Of a stretch of 64,000 nucleotides of DNA, positions 27,169-37,299 are shown in pieces. The stretch's first letter is position 1; each line of letters begins with the position of its first letter. The stretch spans positions 496,001 through 560,000 of the forward strand of contig NZ_JAICBX010000003.1 in the NCBI RefSeq assembly GCF_019492055.1, read 5' to 3'. Position numbers and translations under genes: made by a program. The notes under the pieces are model-generated. The model was not told the origin of the DNA. It worked only from the letters and a program-made list of their open reading frames with translations, and made no database searches. The DNA is from Flavimaribacter sediminis (GTDB taxonomy: Bacteria; Pseudomonadota; Alphaproteobacteria; Rhizobiales; Rhizobiaceae).

Positions 27169-27821
27169 CATTTACACGTTTGCCGATCACTCTCTCTTTT
27201 CTGACGGCGTTTGTCTCGCTCGCCGGATTCGCCGCGTCTGACGCCCTTGCCCAGAGCAATGACCTTCAGAGGCAGGAACAGTCGACGGAAGAACCGGCGA
27301 TCAGCCCGGAGGACCTTCCGCCGGCGATGGGCCGCACGAAGGCGGATCGCCTCGATTCCTATTTTGCAGACCTGAAGCGCGAAAGCGATCCCGCAGCCGC
27401 CAGGCGAATCGCCGACCGCATATGGGCGGCCTGGCGCGATTCCGGCAGCGCGACCGCCGATCAGCTCATGGAATGGGCCGACGACGCGATCGAAGACCAG
27501 CGCCTGTTCACGGCCCTCGACCTGCTTGATCAGGTCACCGTCCTGATGCCGGACTACGCGGAAGGCTGGAACCGGCGCGCGACACTGCACTACCTCATGA
27601 GCAATCACGCGAAATCGATGTCCGACATCAACCGGGTGCTGGAACTCGAACCGCGCCACTTCGGCGCGCTGATGGGCATGGGCGCGATCCTGCAGACAGC
27701 GGGCCACGACGAAGCCGCGCTGAACGCCTACATGAAGGTGCTTGAAGTCTACCCGGCGATGCGGAATGCTCAGGAAAAGGTCGGCGATATTTCCGACGAG
27801 CTGACCGGCGAAGAAACCTGA
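27144..27821 (+). CDS. TPR-containing exported protein
   Basis: About 225 residues with an N-terminal signal peptide (ITLSFLTAFVSLAGFAASDALAQ). It carries three or so TPR-like helix pairs in the second half, for example AEGWNRRATLHYLMSNHAKSM and GALMGMGAILQTAGHDEAALN. It probably acts as a periplasmic scaffold; no partner is visible. The start is uncertain: ATG 27144, ATG 27165 (MPFTRLP, also a good signal peptide) or TTG 27138. None has a clear ribosome site. Confidence 0.8.
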   Translation: MRHRFIRMPFTRLPITLSFLTAFVSLAGFAASDALAQSNDLQRQEQSTEEPAISPEDLPPAMGRTKADRLDSYFADLKRESDPAAARRIADRIWAAWRDSGSATADQLMEWADDAIEDQRLFTALDLLDQVTVLMPDYAEGWNRRATLHYLMSNHAKSMSDINRVLELEPRHFGALMGMGAILQTAGHDEAALNAYMKVLEVYPAMRNAQEKVGDISDELTGEET

Positions 27822-27855
27822 ACACGATCTGTCAATGCCGCGACTGTGATATCCA

Positions 27856-28920
27856 ATGGCGATGTTCTGGACATCCATTCTAGTCATATCGGGTCTCTAC
27901 GGCTTTACCCTGTTTCTCACGCGCAGCGTTGAACGTCGCTTTCCGGCGCACGGCGACCTGACCGATGTGGGCGGCTATCGCATGCACGCCTTGCATATTG
28001 AGCGGCCGGAGAGCGCCGATCTGCCGGCGATCGTGTTCATCCACGGCGCAAGCGGCAATCTGCGCGACCAGTCCGGCGCGTTCCTTTCCGCCCTGGAAGG
28101 CCGGGCCGAGATGCTGTTCGTCGACCGCCCCGGCCATGGCTGGTCGGAGCGCGGCGGATCGCGCAACGCCTATCCGGACGCGCAGGCGCGGGCGATCGCC
28201 ACGCTGATGGACCGGAAGGGCATCGAGGACGCCATCGTCGTCGGCCATTCCTTCGGCGGCGTCATCGCGACCGCCATGGCGCTTGAAAGACCGGAACGGG
28301 TGCGCGGTCTGCTGTTGCTTGCCTCGCCCACCCATCCCTGGCAGGGCGGCGTCGATTTCTACTACCGGCTCGTCACCATACCGGTGATCGGCCGGCTCTT
28401 TTGCGAGTTGCTCGTCATGCCGCTCGGCCTCGTATTGGCCGGACCCGCCGTCAAGCGCGTGTTCGCGCCGGACCTGTGTGCGGACGACTATGAGGAAAAC
28501 ACGGCGATCCCGCTGGTGCTCAGACCGCGCCAGTTCCTGGCGAACGCCCGGGACGTCGTCAAGCTGTTCGATCATATCGTCATCACCGCGCCGAAATACC
28601 CCGCGATAAAGGCGCCCGCAGTGATTCTGTCCGGGCTTGAGGACACAGTCGTCTCGCCGCTGCAGCACTCGGTCGCGCTCGCCGAGGAAATGGACAATGC
28701 GGAACTCGTGTTGCTGGAAGGCGTAGGCCACAAACCGGACTATGTCGCAACGGGTCTGTGCACGGCCGCGCTCGAAAAACTGTCAGGCGCGCCGGTCGAC
28801 CTGGAAGCGCTCAAACACGCCTTTGAACGTCACCGCGCTACGACCACGCGGGGCAAGGCCGACAATGCAACGGATGAGACTTCGGCTCAGATGCCGGACA
28901 TGCCGTCGGAGCCGATATAG
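27856..28920 (+). CDS. Alpha/beta hydrolase, membrane-anchored
   Basis: A 354-residue hydrolase. An N-terminal hydrophobic helix (FWTSILVISGLYGFTLFL) anchors it. The oxyanion-type FIHGASGN, the nucleophile elbow VVGHSFGG (about 128-135), Asp in SGLEDTVVSP and His in GVGHKPDY complete the triad. Substrate unknown. Its last 34 bases overlap the end of pyk on the opposite strand. Confidence 0.88.
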   Translation: MAMFWTSILVISGLYGFTLFLTRSVERRFPAHGDLTDVGGYRMHALHIERPESADLPAIVFIHGASGNLRDQSGAFLSALEGRAEMLFVDRPGHGWSERGGSRNAYPDAQARAIATLMDRKGIEDAIVVGHSFGGVIATAMALERPERVRGLLLLASPTHPWQGGVDFYYRLVTIPVIGRLFCELLVMPLGLVLAGPAVKRVFAPDLCADDYEENTAIPLVLRPRQFLANARDVVKLFDHIVITAPKYPAIKAPAVILSGLEDTVVSPLQHSVALAEEMDNAELVLLEGVGHKPDYVATGLCTAALEKLSGAPVDLEALKHAFERHRATTTRGKADNATDETSAQMPDMPSEPI

Positions 28921-30326
28921 GCGATCCGCAGCATATTTGTGGCGCCAGGAGTGCCAAGGGGCACGCCGGCGGAAATGATCACCCGATCTCCCGGATTTCC
29001 GAAGCCTTCGTTGAAGGCGATCCGGCAGGCCCTGTCGACCATGTCGTCAAGATCGGTCGCATCCTCGGTCACCACGCAATGCAGCCCCCAGACGACCGAC
29101 AGCCGGCGCGCGGTCTCGATAACCGGCGAGAGCGCGATGATCGGCACCTGCGGCCGCTCGCGCGAGGCCCGCAGGCCGGTGGTGCCCGACGAGGTGTAAC
29201 AGACCATGACCGCCAGGTTCAGCGTCTCCGCTATCTGGCGCCCCGCCAGCGAAATCGCATCGGCGCCGGTCGCCTGCGGCTCCGAGCGCTGTGCGTAGAT
29301 GATACCGGGAAAGTTCGGGTCCTTTTCCACCTGGCGAGCGATCGCCCCCATCATGGACACCGCCTCGACCGGATAGTCGCCTGCGGCGGATTCCGCTGAC
29401 AGCATGACAGCGTCCGCGCCCTCGAAAACCGCCGTCGCGACGTCCGAAACCTCGGCGCGCGTCGGCACAGGCGCGGAAATCATCGACTCCAGCATCTGGG
29501 TCGCCACCACAACGGGCTTGCCGGCCCGCCGGCAGGCGCGAATGAGCTGTTTCTGTATGCCCGGAACAGCCTCGATCGGAAGTTCAACGCCAAGATCGCC
29601 GCGGGCGACCATGAGCGCATCGGAAAGCTCGATGATTTCGTCGATCTGCTCGAGAGCCTGCGGCTTTTCGATCTTCGCCATCAGACCGACCTTGCCGCGG
29701 GCAATCTTGCGCACCGCCGCCAGATCGTCGGGTCTCTGGATGAAGGACAGAGCGACCCAATCGACGTTTCTGGTCGCCAGAACGGCTTCGAGGTCCTTGT
29801 GATCCTTTTCCGTCAGCGCGCCGACCGGCAGCGTGCTGTCCGGCAGGCTGACGCCCTTGCGATCCGATATCTTCGTTCCCGACACGACGGTGCAGGTAAT
29901 TGATTTGCCATCGCAGGCGTCTGCCTTCAATTGCAGACGTCCGTCATCAATCAACAGTCGATGGCCGGGCTTTACGGCTGCGAAGATTTCCGGATGCGGC
30001 AGGAAGACGCGCGAAACATCTCCGGGCGTATCCTTGTCGTCCAGCGTGAAGGTCTGGCCGGGCTCGAGTTCGACTGCGCTGTCGGCGAAACGGCCAACGC
30101 GCAGCTTGGGTCCCTGAAGGTCGGCGAGAATGCCGATGGGACGTCCGCATCGCTTTTCGACCGCGCGTATCCGGTCGACCAGATTGCGCAATGTCGCATG
30201 ATCCGAATGGCTCATGTTTATGCGAAACAGGTCCGCGCCGGCTTCATGCAGTTTTTCGATTGTTTCCTCGTCCGAGGACGATGGCCCGAGCGTTGCAAGT
30301 ATCTTGACTTTGCGAAGTCGCTTCAT
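28887..30326 (-). CDS. pyk: Pyruvate kinase
   Basis: A 479-residue pyruvate kinase that makes pyruvate and ATP from phosphoenolpyruvate. ILADLQGPKLRVG, the catalytic MVARGDLGVELP, VATQMLESM and the C-terminal allosteric region are intact. Its ATG overlaps the TGA of DUF1036 by one base (TGATG at 30328-30324), so the two are translationally coupled. The 3' end overlaps the convergent hydrolase gene. Confidence 0.97.
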   Translation of the reverse strand: MKRLRKVKILATLGPSSSDEETIEKLHEAGADLFRINMSHSDHATLRNLVDRIRAVEKRCGRPIGILADLQGPKLRVGRFADSAVELEPGQTFTLDDKDTPGDVSRVFLPHPEIFAAVKPGHRLLIDDGRLQLKADACDGKSITCTVVSGTKISDRKGVSLPDSTLPVGALTEKDHKDLEAVLATRNVDWVALSFIQRPDDLAAVRKIARGKVGLMAKIEKPQALEQIDEIIELSDALMVARGDLGVELPIEAVPGIQKQLIRACRRAGKPVVVATQMLESMISAPVPTRAEVSDVATAVFEGADAVMLSAESAAGDYPVEAVSMMGAIARQVEKDPNFPGIIYAQRSEPQATGADAISLAGRQIAETLNLAVMVCYTSSGTTGLRASRERPQVPIIALSPVIETARRLSVVWGLHCVVTEDATDLDDMVDRACRIAFNEGFGNPGDRVIISAGVPLGTPGATNMLRIAYIGSDGMSGI

Positions 30327-30784
30327 CAGTTCTGGCCTTCGCCATTGTCTCCGGAATCTGTCAATTGCACCATCCAGTTGGATTGCTGACCCGTGTCGTA
30401 TTCCTTGAAGCCCATGCGCATGTAGCCGCGCGTGAAGCAGTCATGCACGCCAACGATGTCGAAGGCGTCTTCGGCGACGCACATATCAATGTCGCCCGCC
30501 CACCGGCCGCCGCTTTCCGAATCTTCCGCGTAGAGATAATAATAACGTGACGAAAGCGAACCTTCTATGATGGTTTCGCAACTTGTCGCCGCAATTTGCC
30601 ACCAGCCTTCGGATTTCCAGCCATCGGCCGTCCGGTATCCGATGGCGACGCCGACCAGTTTCTGCGTCCCGTTGCATACCCGGAAATCAGCGCGCGCGTC
30701 GTTGCCCCATGCGGCCATTAATACAATCACTGCCGAAGCAAGCGCCAAACGCCCATGCTTCACTAAAAAGCCAGCCACTGACAT
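30326..30784 (-). CDS. DUF1036 secreted protein
   Basis: About 152 residues. After a signal peptide (LALASAVIVLMAAWGNDARA) come ADFRVCNGTQKLVGVAIGYR and WKSEGWWQI, the DUF1036 signature, with four cysteines in the mature part. The function is unknown. I prefer the start at ATG 30784 because it gives a normal signal peptide; ATG 30820 and TTG 30838 are alternatives. It precedes pyk with overlapping stop and start, an order I recall from other rhizobia. Confidence 0.82.
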   Translation of the reverse strand: MSVAGFLVKHGRLALASAVIVLMAAWGNDARADFRVCNGTQKLVGVAIGYRTADGWKSEGWWQIAATSCETIIEGSLSSRYYYLYAEDSESGGRWAGDIDMCVAEDAFDIVGVHDCFTRGYMRMGFKEYDTGQQSNWMVQLTDSGDNGEGQN

Positions 30785-30959
30785 CCCCGTTACGAACCCT
30801 CTATTGAATATGTGCCGCATCGACAGCCCGAATGTCAACGCGTGACCGGATCAAACCGGGCCTCGCATATTGAAATCAACGGTCTGGCCGGTTTACCGGC
30901 CGACCTTGCGGCACTATCTTCCAGGTCAAGGAAATCCCTCAAACTACAGGAGGCCCGTC

Positions 30960-31262
30960 ATGACGGAACTGACCGAAGAACAGCGCATCAAACTGGAAGC
31001 CGCGGCTTTCCGGACACTCGTGGACCATCTTCGCGAACGCGCCGACGTGCAGAACATAGACTTGATGAATCTGGCCGGATTTTGTCGAAATTGCCTGTCC
31101 AACTGGTATCAGGACGCGGCTCGGGAAGCCGGGATAGACCTGAGCAAGGAAGCCTCGCGGGAAATCGTCTACGGCATGCCCTATGACGAATGGAAAGCCA
31201 AACACCAGACAGAGGCGACGGCGGAACAGAAGGCGGCCTTCGCCTCCCGCCACGAACATTGA
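30960..31262 (+). CDS. DUF1244 family protein
   Basis: A 100-residue protein with the DUF1244 pattern: AAFRTLVDHLRERADVQNID, then NLAGFCRNCLSNWY with a CxxC, and YGMPYDEWKAKHQ. It may bind a metal; no function is known. AGGAGG at 30949-30954 precedes ATG 30960. gapR follows on the same strand 107 bases later. Confidence 0.87.
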   Translation: MTELTEEQRIKLEAAAFRTLVDHLRERADVQNIDLMNLAGFCRNCLSNWYQDAAREAGIDLSKEASREIVYGMPYDEWKAKHQTEATAEQKAAFASRHEH

Positions 31263-31369
31263 GGCCCCACGTCTTCCCATTGATCACGGGACAGGCGCGA
31301 AAACGCACTTGACGGAATTCCCCGCAGCGTGCACCTGACACCACTCACATTTTGTACAGGAGTCGCCCA

Positions 31370-31633
31370 ATGTCCGAAGCCCACGGTGTCGCGCGTGATC
31401 ATCTTCGCTCTTTCGTCGAGCGGATCGAACGGCTTGAGGAAGAAAAGAAGACGATCGCCGACGATATCAAGGAAGTCTACGGCGAAGCCAAGGCGATGGG
31501 ATTCGACACCAAGGTTCTTCGTCGCGTCGTCTCGATACGCAAGCAGGACCAGGATGAGAGAATGGAGCAGGAAGCCGTTCTCGATACCTATCTCGCGGCG
31601 CTCGGGATGATCAGCGCGCCTCCCGAAGAATAG
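31370..31633 (+). CDS. gapR: GapR, nucleoid-associated protein (DUF2312)
   Basis: An 87-residue DUF2312 protein close in sequence to Caulobacter Gap[36 protein letters not shown] in part, then [22 protein letters not shown]. GapR binds AT-rich and overtwisted DNA ahead of replication and transcription and helps relieve supercoils. The first 50 residues form the dimeric coiled coil. AGGAG (31359-31363) precedes ATG 31370. The location away from other replication genes is not unusual. Confidence 0.92.
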   Translation: MSEAHGVARDHLRSFVERIERLEEEKKTIADDIKEVYGEAKAMGFDTKVLRRVVSIRKQDQDERMEQEAVLDTYLAALGMISAPPEE

Positions 31634-31666
31634 GAAAAGCCAGCCAAACCCGTTTTGCTGTCACCG

Positions 31667-33403
31667 TCAATTGGTGACGCTGAAACGGGCGACCGTCAGG
31701 AAGTTGACCGCGTTTCCGGAGAAGCTTTCCGCGCTGGCGATCGTGTTTTCCGTGGAAAAGCCTGTCAGATGAACGGTGTGCGGCGCTTCGCGGAGATGGG
31801 CCGACACCAGTTGCGGCGCAACGATGGCGTTGCCCTGCGTTTCGACCCGTTCCGACGTGATGCTGCGTTTCGACGCGAGCCCGGCGGTCAGGACCGGAGA
31901 CGTGTTGACCACGTATTTCGGCGCGGCGTCGTCGGACGCGCGCGCGCGGCGCGCGCTCTTGCCGCCCGTCGATTGACTGGCGCTGGCGGCAATGGCCGCC
32001 GCCAGAACGTCTCGTCCGCTTTCGGATTGCGCCACGGACGGCGGCGCGAGAGCAATCTTCGATCCGGCTTGCGGCTGCCCGCCGGACGTGTCGAGCGCGC
32101 CCCGGATCGGGCTTTCAGGAAGCGGTATCTCGAAGCCCGCCCGCGCGGGACGCGGCGTCGGAACGCCGGCGATTGAGGCGACTTCGACCGTCTGCCGGTC
32201 AGGTCGCGTCGTCGGCATCGGCACATAAGCCAGCGTCGGCGAGCCGGAATCCTCGATCTGCACCGGCGCCGGAAGCCCGTTTTCGGAGGCTCTGATTATC
32301 CGGTCGACATCCGCCGAAGCCGCGCTACGCGCGGGCGTCAGGCTGGCCACCTTGATGGCGTCGGTGCCGTTGACGTCATCGGGACGCATGGCCGCGAGCG
32401 CCTCGGTCTGCGCGCCGACCGGGACCGGAACCAGCGGAACGCCGCCATTGTCGCCATTCGCCGCTCCGGCGTCGGCGAGAGCCAGCTGTACGCCGCTTGA
32501 CGAAAGCGAGGGCCGCGAGCGCGGAACCGGAACATAGGCGAGTTCGATCTCTTCCTCGTCGTTCTCGGGCTCCGCCTGGGCGACCTGCGACGCGGAGGAA
32601 CGCTGCTGACGCGCAGGCGCCTCATCCTCATCGTCGCCGCGATTAAACAAACCGGCCAGCAGGCCACCGCCGCCGCTGCTACTGCTTCTGGCGCCGCCGC
32701 CGGCGACCTCGATGCTGTTCGACGTCACGCGTTTCTTGTAGTCGGCGAGCGCCTGGTCATAGCCTGGAAGCGGCTTGCCGTCGGACGGCAAATGCAGCGT
32801 CTTGCCCTGAGGAAACACCTGCACGAGTTCCTTGCGGCTCATGCGCGGCCAGGCGCGCACGCTGCCGGTGTCCAGATGCACGAAGGGAGAGCCGGATCGT
32901 GGATAGTAACCCACGCCGCCGACCTGGAACTTCATGCCGAGCTCGCGCAGTTTTTTCAGCGGCACGTCCGGAATGAAAAAGTCCATCGCCTTGCCAAGCG
33001 TGTGCTGGCTCTTCTTGGCGACGCCCGAAGAGCGTTTGCGCAGCATCGCGTTGGTCTGCGGCGAACGATAGGCGGAGACGACGTGGATTTCGGCTCTCGA
33101 ACCGCTGGCCTGATAGACTTCCCAGATCAGGTCGAACAGCCGCGGATCCATCTTTGTCGGCTCATTGCGACGCCAGTCGCGCAGGAACCGGTTGAGTTCT
33201 TTCAGACCACTCGGGATGTAGCGGCCATTCTTTTTGTAGGTGATGGAAGCGTGCTCTTTGGTGTGAAGAAAATAGAGCTTGAGCGTACGGGTTTCAGCCG
33301 CTGCGGCGCTTGTGAGAACGCCAAACAGGAGCGCAGCTGTCACTGCGGCCGCGATCGCCCGGCAGACTTTCACTCCGTAATTTATGGTCGCGCCCCTAAG
33401 CAA
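31667..33403 (-). CDS. DUF882 (peptidase M15-like) cell-wall protein with long disordered tail
   Basis: A 578-residue protein. A signal peptide (AIAAAVTAALLFGVLTSAAAA) is followed by the DUF882/M15_2 domain (about 40-210). SAYRSPQTNAMLR, KKSQHTLGKAMDFF and SPFVHLDTG supply the His/Asp/His zinc site, so peptidoglycan peptidase activity is possible. The remaining 350 residues are low-complexity and rich in Ser, Pro, Arg and Asp, with repeated VPVPRSRP, VPMPTTRP and GVPTPRP-like motifs. The tail is not recognised and may bind wall or be disordered. Confidence 0.85.
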   Translation of the reverse strand: MLRGATINYGVKVCRAIAAAVTAALLFGVLTSAAAAETRTLKLYFLHTKEHASITYKKNGRYIPSGLKELNRFLRDWRRNEPTKMDPRLFDLIWEVYQASGSRAEIHVVSAYRSPQTNAMLRKRSSGVAKKSQHTLGKAMDFFIPDVPLKKLRELGMKFQVGGVGYYPRSGSPFVHLDTGSVRAWPRMSRKELVQVFPQGKTLHLPSDGKPLPGYDQALADYKKRVTSNSIEVAGGGARSSSSGGGGLLAGLFNRGDDEDEAPARQQRSSASQVAQAEPENDEEEIELAYVPVPRSRPSLSSSGVQLALADAGAANGDNGGVPLVPVPVGAQTEALAAMRPDDVNGTDAIKVASLTPARSAASADVDRIIRASENGLPAPVQIEDSGSPTLAYVPMPTTRPDRQTVEVASIAGVPTPRPARAGFEIPLPESPIRGALDTSGGQPQAGSKIALAPPSVAQSESGRDVLAAAIAASASQSTGGKSARRARASDDAAPKYVVNTSPVLTAGLASKRSITSERVETQGNAIVAPQLVSAHLREAPHTVHLTGFSTENTIASAESFSGNAVNFLTVARFSVTN

Positions 33404-33777
33404 TATTCTTCAGATCCCCGCATCCCCGCTTTCGGTCCAGACTGGCTGATTCCCGAAAAGACTCGTCACAACTAAACCCGATACATACGACCCGAGCCGG
33501 CCCAGGATCGTATCCGCCCTGAACTCGAAATGCGTTCAGAGCATGGCAAACAGGTCACACTCGGTTTCAACTGACATTTATAGTGAACAAACAACTAACA
33601 AGTCGTGAATTATACCGGTACTATCTGCTCGATTCGAGTTTGGCCGGGTGACACCAGCTCTTTCAGCTATGGATTTAGGTCAATTTTGCCGAATTCGCAA
33701 TTCGGCGTCCGTGGAAAACCCGAGTCGAGCCGTTCATGTAAGCTGCACTACCGCAACCGGGGGTGAATTTGAGACAA
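33404..33777. promoter_or_regulatory. Intergenic region with an 8-base inverted repeat before pepF
   Basis: A 374-base divergent promoter region between the DUF882 gene and pepF. GCCGAATT (33688-33695) and AATTCGGC (33699-33706) form a perfect repeat with a 3-base centre, a size typical of a dimeric regulator's operator. TATAAT on the minus strand at 33614-33609 could be a -10 box toward DUF882, but the -35 is poor. Nothing else is clear. Confidence 0.5.
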
Positions 33778-35652
33778 ATGAGTGCAACCAGCATACGGAC
33801 TTTGGCGGGACATCGGAGCATGGTGGCCGATGGAGCGCCGGCTTCGCACGAGGCCGGCGCTCTCGGCGCCTTGCCGGAATGGGATCTCTCCGATCTCTAT
33901 ACCGGGCTCGACTCCGACGCCCTGCGCCGGGACATGGAAGCCGCCTCACGCCGTTCTTCCGCTTTCGAGGAAAAATGGAAGGGCAAACTCAAGGCCGCCG
34001 CCGCCGAAACCGGGGACAAGGGTCTCGGACATGCGATCGTCGAATATGAAAAGATAGAGGAACTGCTGGGACGCATCATTTCCTTTGCGAGCCTGTTTTA
34101 TTTTTCCAACACGACCGATCCGGCCCGCGCCAAGTTTTTCGGCGACACGCAGGCGAAAATCACAGACATCAGCAGCAAGCTTCTGTTCTTTTCACTCGAG
34201 ATCAACCGGATCGACGACGCCGAGATCGATGCGGCGATCGCCAATGACGAGCGCACCGCGCACTATCGGCCCTGGCTCGTCGATCTGAGGATGGACAAGC
34301 CATTTCAGCTCGACGACCGGACGGAACAGCTTTTCCACGAGAAATCCATCACCGGCCACGCGGCCTGGAACCGGCTCTTCGACGAAACGATGGCCGACCT
34401 GCGGTTCACGGTCGACGGCGAAACGCGCGCCCTCGAGCCGACGCTGAACCTGCTGCAGTCGCCCCAGGGCGACACGCGCCGAAAGGCGGCGGAAGCCCTG
34501 TCCGCCACCTTTGCCGAAAACATCCGCACCTTCACGTTGATCACCAACACGCTGGCCAAGGACAAGGAGATTTCCGACCGCTGGAGAGGTTTCGAAGACA
34601 TCGCGGACAGCCGGCACCTCGCCAATCGCGTCGAACGCGAGGTGGTCGATGCGCTCAGTTCATCGGTCGTCGCCGCCTATCCGCGCCTGTCGCATCGCTA
34701 TTACGCAATGAAAGCCCGCTGGCTGGGCATGGACGTAATGGATTTCTGGGACCGCAATGCGCCGTTGCCGGAAACGCCGCAAACGCTGATCGAATGGGAC
34801 CAGGCGCGCGGCACCATTCTCGACGCCTACGGACGTTTCGACCCGCAGATGGCGTCGATCGCCGAGCGGTTTTTCGACCGGAACTGGATCGACGCCCCGG
34901 TGCGCGAGGGCAAGGCTCCCGGCGCGTTCGCGCACCCGACCGTTCCGTCCGTTCACCCTTACGTTCTCCTGAACTATCTCGGCAAGCCGCGCGACGTGAT
35001 GACGCTGGCCCACGAACTCGGGCACGGCGTGCACCAGGTGCTGGCCGCCCAACAGGGCGCGCTCATGGCGCAGACGCCGCTCACACTGGCCGAGACGGCT
35101 TCGGTGTTTGGAGAAATGCTGACGTTCCGCGCCCTGCTGGACCGGACGACCTCGCCGCGCGAGCGCAAGGCCATGCTGGCGCAGAAGGTGGAGGATATGA
35201 TCAACACGGTTGTCCGCCAGATCGCCTTCTACCAGTTCGAGCGCAAGGTGCATACGGAGCGCCGCGAAGGCGAACTCACATCGCACCAGATCGGAGAATT
35301 GTGGTTGTCGGTGCAGGCCGAAAGCCTTGGGCCGGCAATCCGCATCACACCGCAATACAGCACCTTCTGGGCCTATATCCCGCATTTCATCCATTCGCCC
35401 TTCTACGTCTACGCCTATGCGTTCGGCGACTGTCTGGTCAATTCTCTCTATGCGGTCTACCAGAACGCCGAATCCGGCTTCCAGGAGAAGTATATGGAGA
35501 TGCTGAAGGCCGGCGGCTCCAAGCATCATTCCGAGCTGCTGGCGCCGTTCGGGCTCGACGCAAGCGATCCCGCCTTCTGGGATCGGGGCCTCTCCATGAT
35601 CGAAGGTCTCATCGACGAACTCGAGGAACTCGATCGCTCGCTCTCAGCCTGA
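33778..35652 (+). CDS. pepF: Oligoendopeptidase F, M3 family
   Basis: A 624-residue zinc peptidase that cleaves short peptides in the cytoplasm. The zinc motif HELGHGVHQ is at about residues 412-420, and the third ligand Glu lies in LAETASVFGEML about 25 residues later. The N-terminal helical domain and the C-terminal YSTFWAYIPHFIHSPFYVYAYAFG are normal for the clade. I chose ATG 33778; a GTG at 33763 is in frame but follows GGGGG too closely. The inverted repeat at 33688-33706 may control it. Confidence 0.92.
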   Translation: MSATSIRTLAGHRSMVADGAPASHEAGALGALPEWDLSDLYTGLDSDALRRDMEAASRRSSAFEEKWKGKLKAAAAETGDKGLGHAIVEYEKIEELLGRIISFASLFYFSNTTDPARAKFFGDTQAKITDISSKLLFFSLEINRIDDAEIDAAIANDERTAHYRPWLVDLRMDKPFQLDDRTEQLFHEKSITGHAAWNRLFDETMADLRFTVDGETRALEPTLNLLQSPQGDTRRKAAEALSATFAENIRTFTLITNTLAKDKEISDRWRGFEDIADSRHLANRVEREVVDALSSSVVAAYPRLSHRYYAMKARWLGMDVMDFWDRNAPLPETPQTLIEWDQARGTILDAYGRFDPQMASIAERFFDRNWIDAPVREGKAPGAFAHPTVPSVHPYVLLNYLGKPRDVMTLAHELGHGVHQVLAAQQGALMAQTPLTLAETASVFGEMLTFRALLDRTTSPRERKAMLAQKVEDMINTVVRQIAFYQFERKVHTERREGELTSHQIGELWLSVQAESLGPAIRITPQYSTFWAYIPHFIHSPFYVYAYAFGDCLVNSLYAVYQNAESGFQEKYMEMLKAGGSKHHSELLAPFGLDASDPAFWDRGLSMIEGLIDELEELDRSLSA

Positions 35653-35752
35653 CGATCCGTCGACATGGTCGCAACTCTCTGCTTCCATGCGGCGTTGAAT
35701 CGTGGTTAAGCAACCGCCAGGCAAACCAGGACTGGAACCAGGAAGGAAACTG

Positions 35753-37198
35753 ATGTCAGAGGTCGATTATCCCGTTTACGCAGAGATCACAGGTCCGATC
35801 GTCATGATCGGCTTCGGATCCATCGGACGCGGAACGCTGCCGCTCATCGAACGCCATTTCAAATTCGACAAGAGCCGCATGGTCGTTGTCGACCCCAGCG
35901 ACGCCGACGCCGGCCTGCTGGCCAAGGAAGGTATTCGCTTCGTGCAGGAAGCAGTGACCCGCGACAATTATCGCGATCTGCTCGGACCGCTGCTGACCGA
36001 GGGCGAAGGACAGGGATTCTGCGTCAACCTTTCCGTCGACACCTCGTCGCTCGACCTCATGAAATTCTGCCGCGAGATCGACACGCCCTATATTGACACG
36101 GTGGTTGAGCCCTGGCTCGGCTTCTATTTCGACAATTCCCTCGGTAACGCGGCCCGCACCAACTATGCGCTTCGCGAAACCGTGCGGACCGAAAAGACGG
36201 CGAACCCGGGCGGCACGACAGCCGTCTCCTGCTGCGGCGCCAATCCCGGCATGGTGTCCTGGTTCGTCAAGCAGGCGCTGGTCAATCTGGCGAACGATCT
36301 CGGGATCGCATTCGAGGAACCCGCGCCTGAAGACCGGGAAGGCTGGGCCGCCCTGATGCAGAAAGTCGGCGTGAAGGGCGTCCACATCGCCGAACGCGAC
36401 ACGCAGCGCGCCAAACACCCCAAGCCTCTCGACGTTTTCTGGAACACCTGGTCCGCCGAAGGCTTTATTTCAGAAGGACTGCAGCCCGCCGAACTCGGCT
36501 GGGGAAGCCACGAAAAGTGGAAGCCGGACAACGCGAAAGAACAGGAAACCGGCTGCAAGGCGGCGATCTATCTGGAGCAGCCCGGCGCCAATACGCGTGT
36601 GCGCACCTGGTGCCCGACGCCGGGCGCGCAGTATGGCTTTCTCGTCACCCACAACGAGTCCGTCTCGATCGCCGATTTCTTCACGCTGAGAGACGAAAGC
36701 GGAAACGTCGTCTTCAGGCCGACCTGTCACTACGCCTATCATCCGGCCAATGACGCCGTTCTTTCGCTGCACGAAATGTTCGGCAATGGCGGCAAGCAGC
36801 AGCCCAAGCTGCATGTCCTCGACGAAAACGAGATCGAGGACGGGATCGACGAGTTGGGCGTGCTCCTCTACGGGCACGAACGCAACGCCTACTGGTTCGG
36901 TTCGCGCCTTTCGGTGGAAGAAACGCGCGAACTCGCCCCCTACCAGAACGCCACCGGCCTGCAGGTGACGTCCGCGGTGCTCGCCGGCATGGTCTGGGCG
37001 CTGGAAAATCCGGGCTCGGGCATCGTCGAAGCCGACGAGATGGATTATCGGCGCTGTCTCGAAGTGCAATTGCCCTATCTCGGCCCCGTGGAAGGCCATT
37101 ATACCGACTGGACGCCCCTGACCGATCGTCCCGGGCTTTTTCCGGAAGATATCGACGAAAGCGATCCGTGGCAGTTCAGGAACGTCCTGGTTCATTAA
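35753..37198 (+). CDS. hss: Homospermidine synthase
   Basis: A 481-residue enzyme that makes sym-homospermidine from putrescine using NAD. The N-terminal IVMIGFGSIGRGTLPLIERH is the NAD fold. DTVVEPWLG, CCGANPGMVSWFVKQAL and WNTWSAEGF match the bacterial enzyme. GGAAGGAA precedes ATG 35753. Homospermidine is the main triamine of many rhizobia. It lies 100 bases after pepF, and the omp10 gene follows. Confidence 0.93.
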   Translation: MSEVDYPVYAEITGPIVMIGFGSIGRGTLPLIERHFKFDKSRMVVVDPSDADAGLLAKEGIRFVQEAVTRDNYRDLLGPLLTEGEGQGFCVNLSVDTSSLDLMKFCREIDTPYIDTVVEPWLGFYFDNSLGNAARTNYALRETVRTEKTANPGGTTAVSCCGANPGMVSWFVKQALVNLANDLGIAFEEPAPEDREGWAALMQKVGVKGVHIAERDTQRAKHPKPLDVFWNTWSAEGFISEGLQPAELGWGSHEKWKPDNAKEQETGCKAAIYLEQPGANTRVRTWCPTPGAQYGFLVTHNESVSIADFFTLRDESGNVVFRPTCHYAYHPANDAVLSLHEMFGNGGKQQPKLHVLDENEIEDGIDELGVLLYGHERNAYWFGSRLSVEETRELAPYQNATGLQVTSAVLAGMVWALENPGSGIVEADEMDYRRCLEVQLPYLGPVEGHYTDWTPLTDRPGLFPEDIDESDPWQFRNVLVH

Positions 37199-37299
37199 GG
37201 ACCGATGAACCTTTTGACCGACCGGACGTTGCCGTTCACGGGCGTCCGGTGGTATTGATAAACGAGGCGTCGAACGTGAGATCCAGAGCGGAGGCACCC

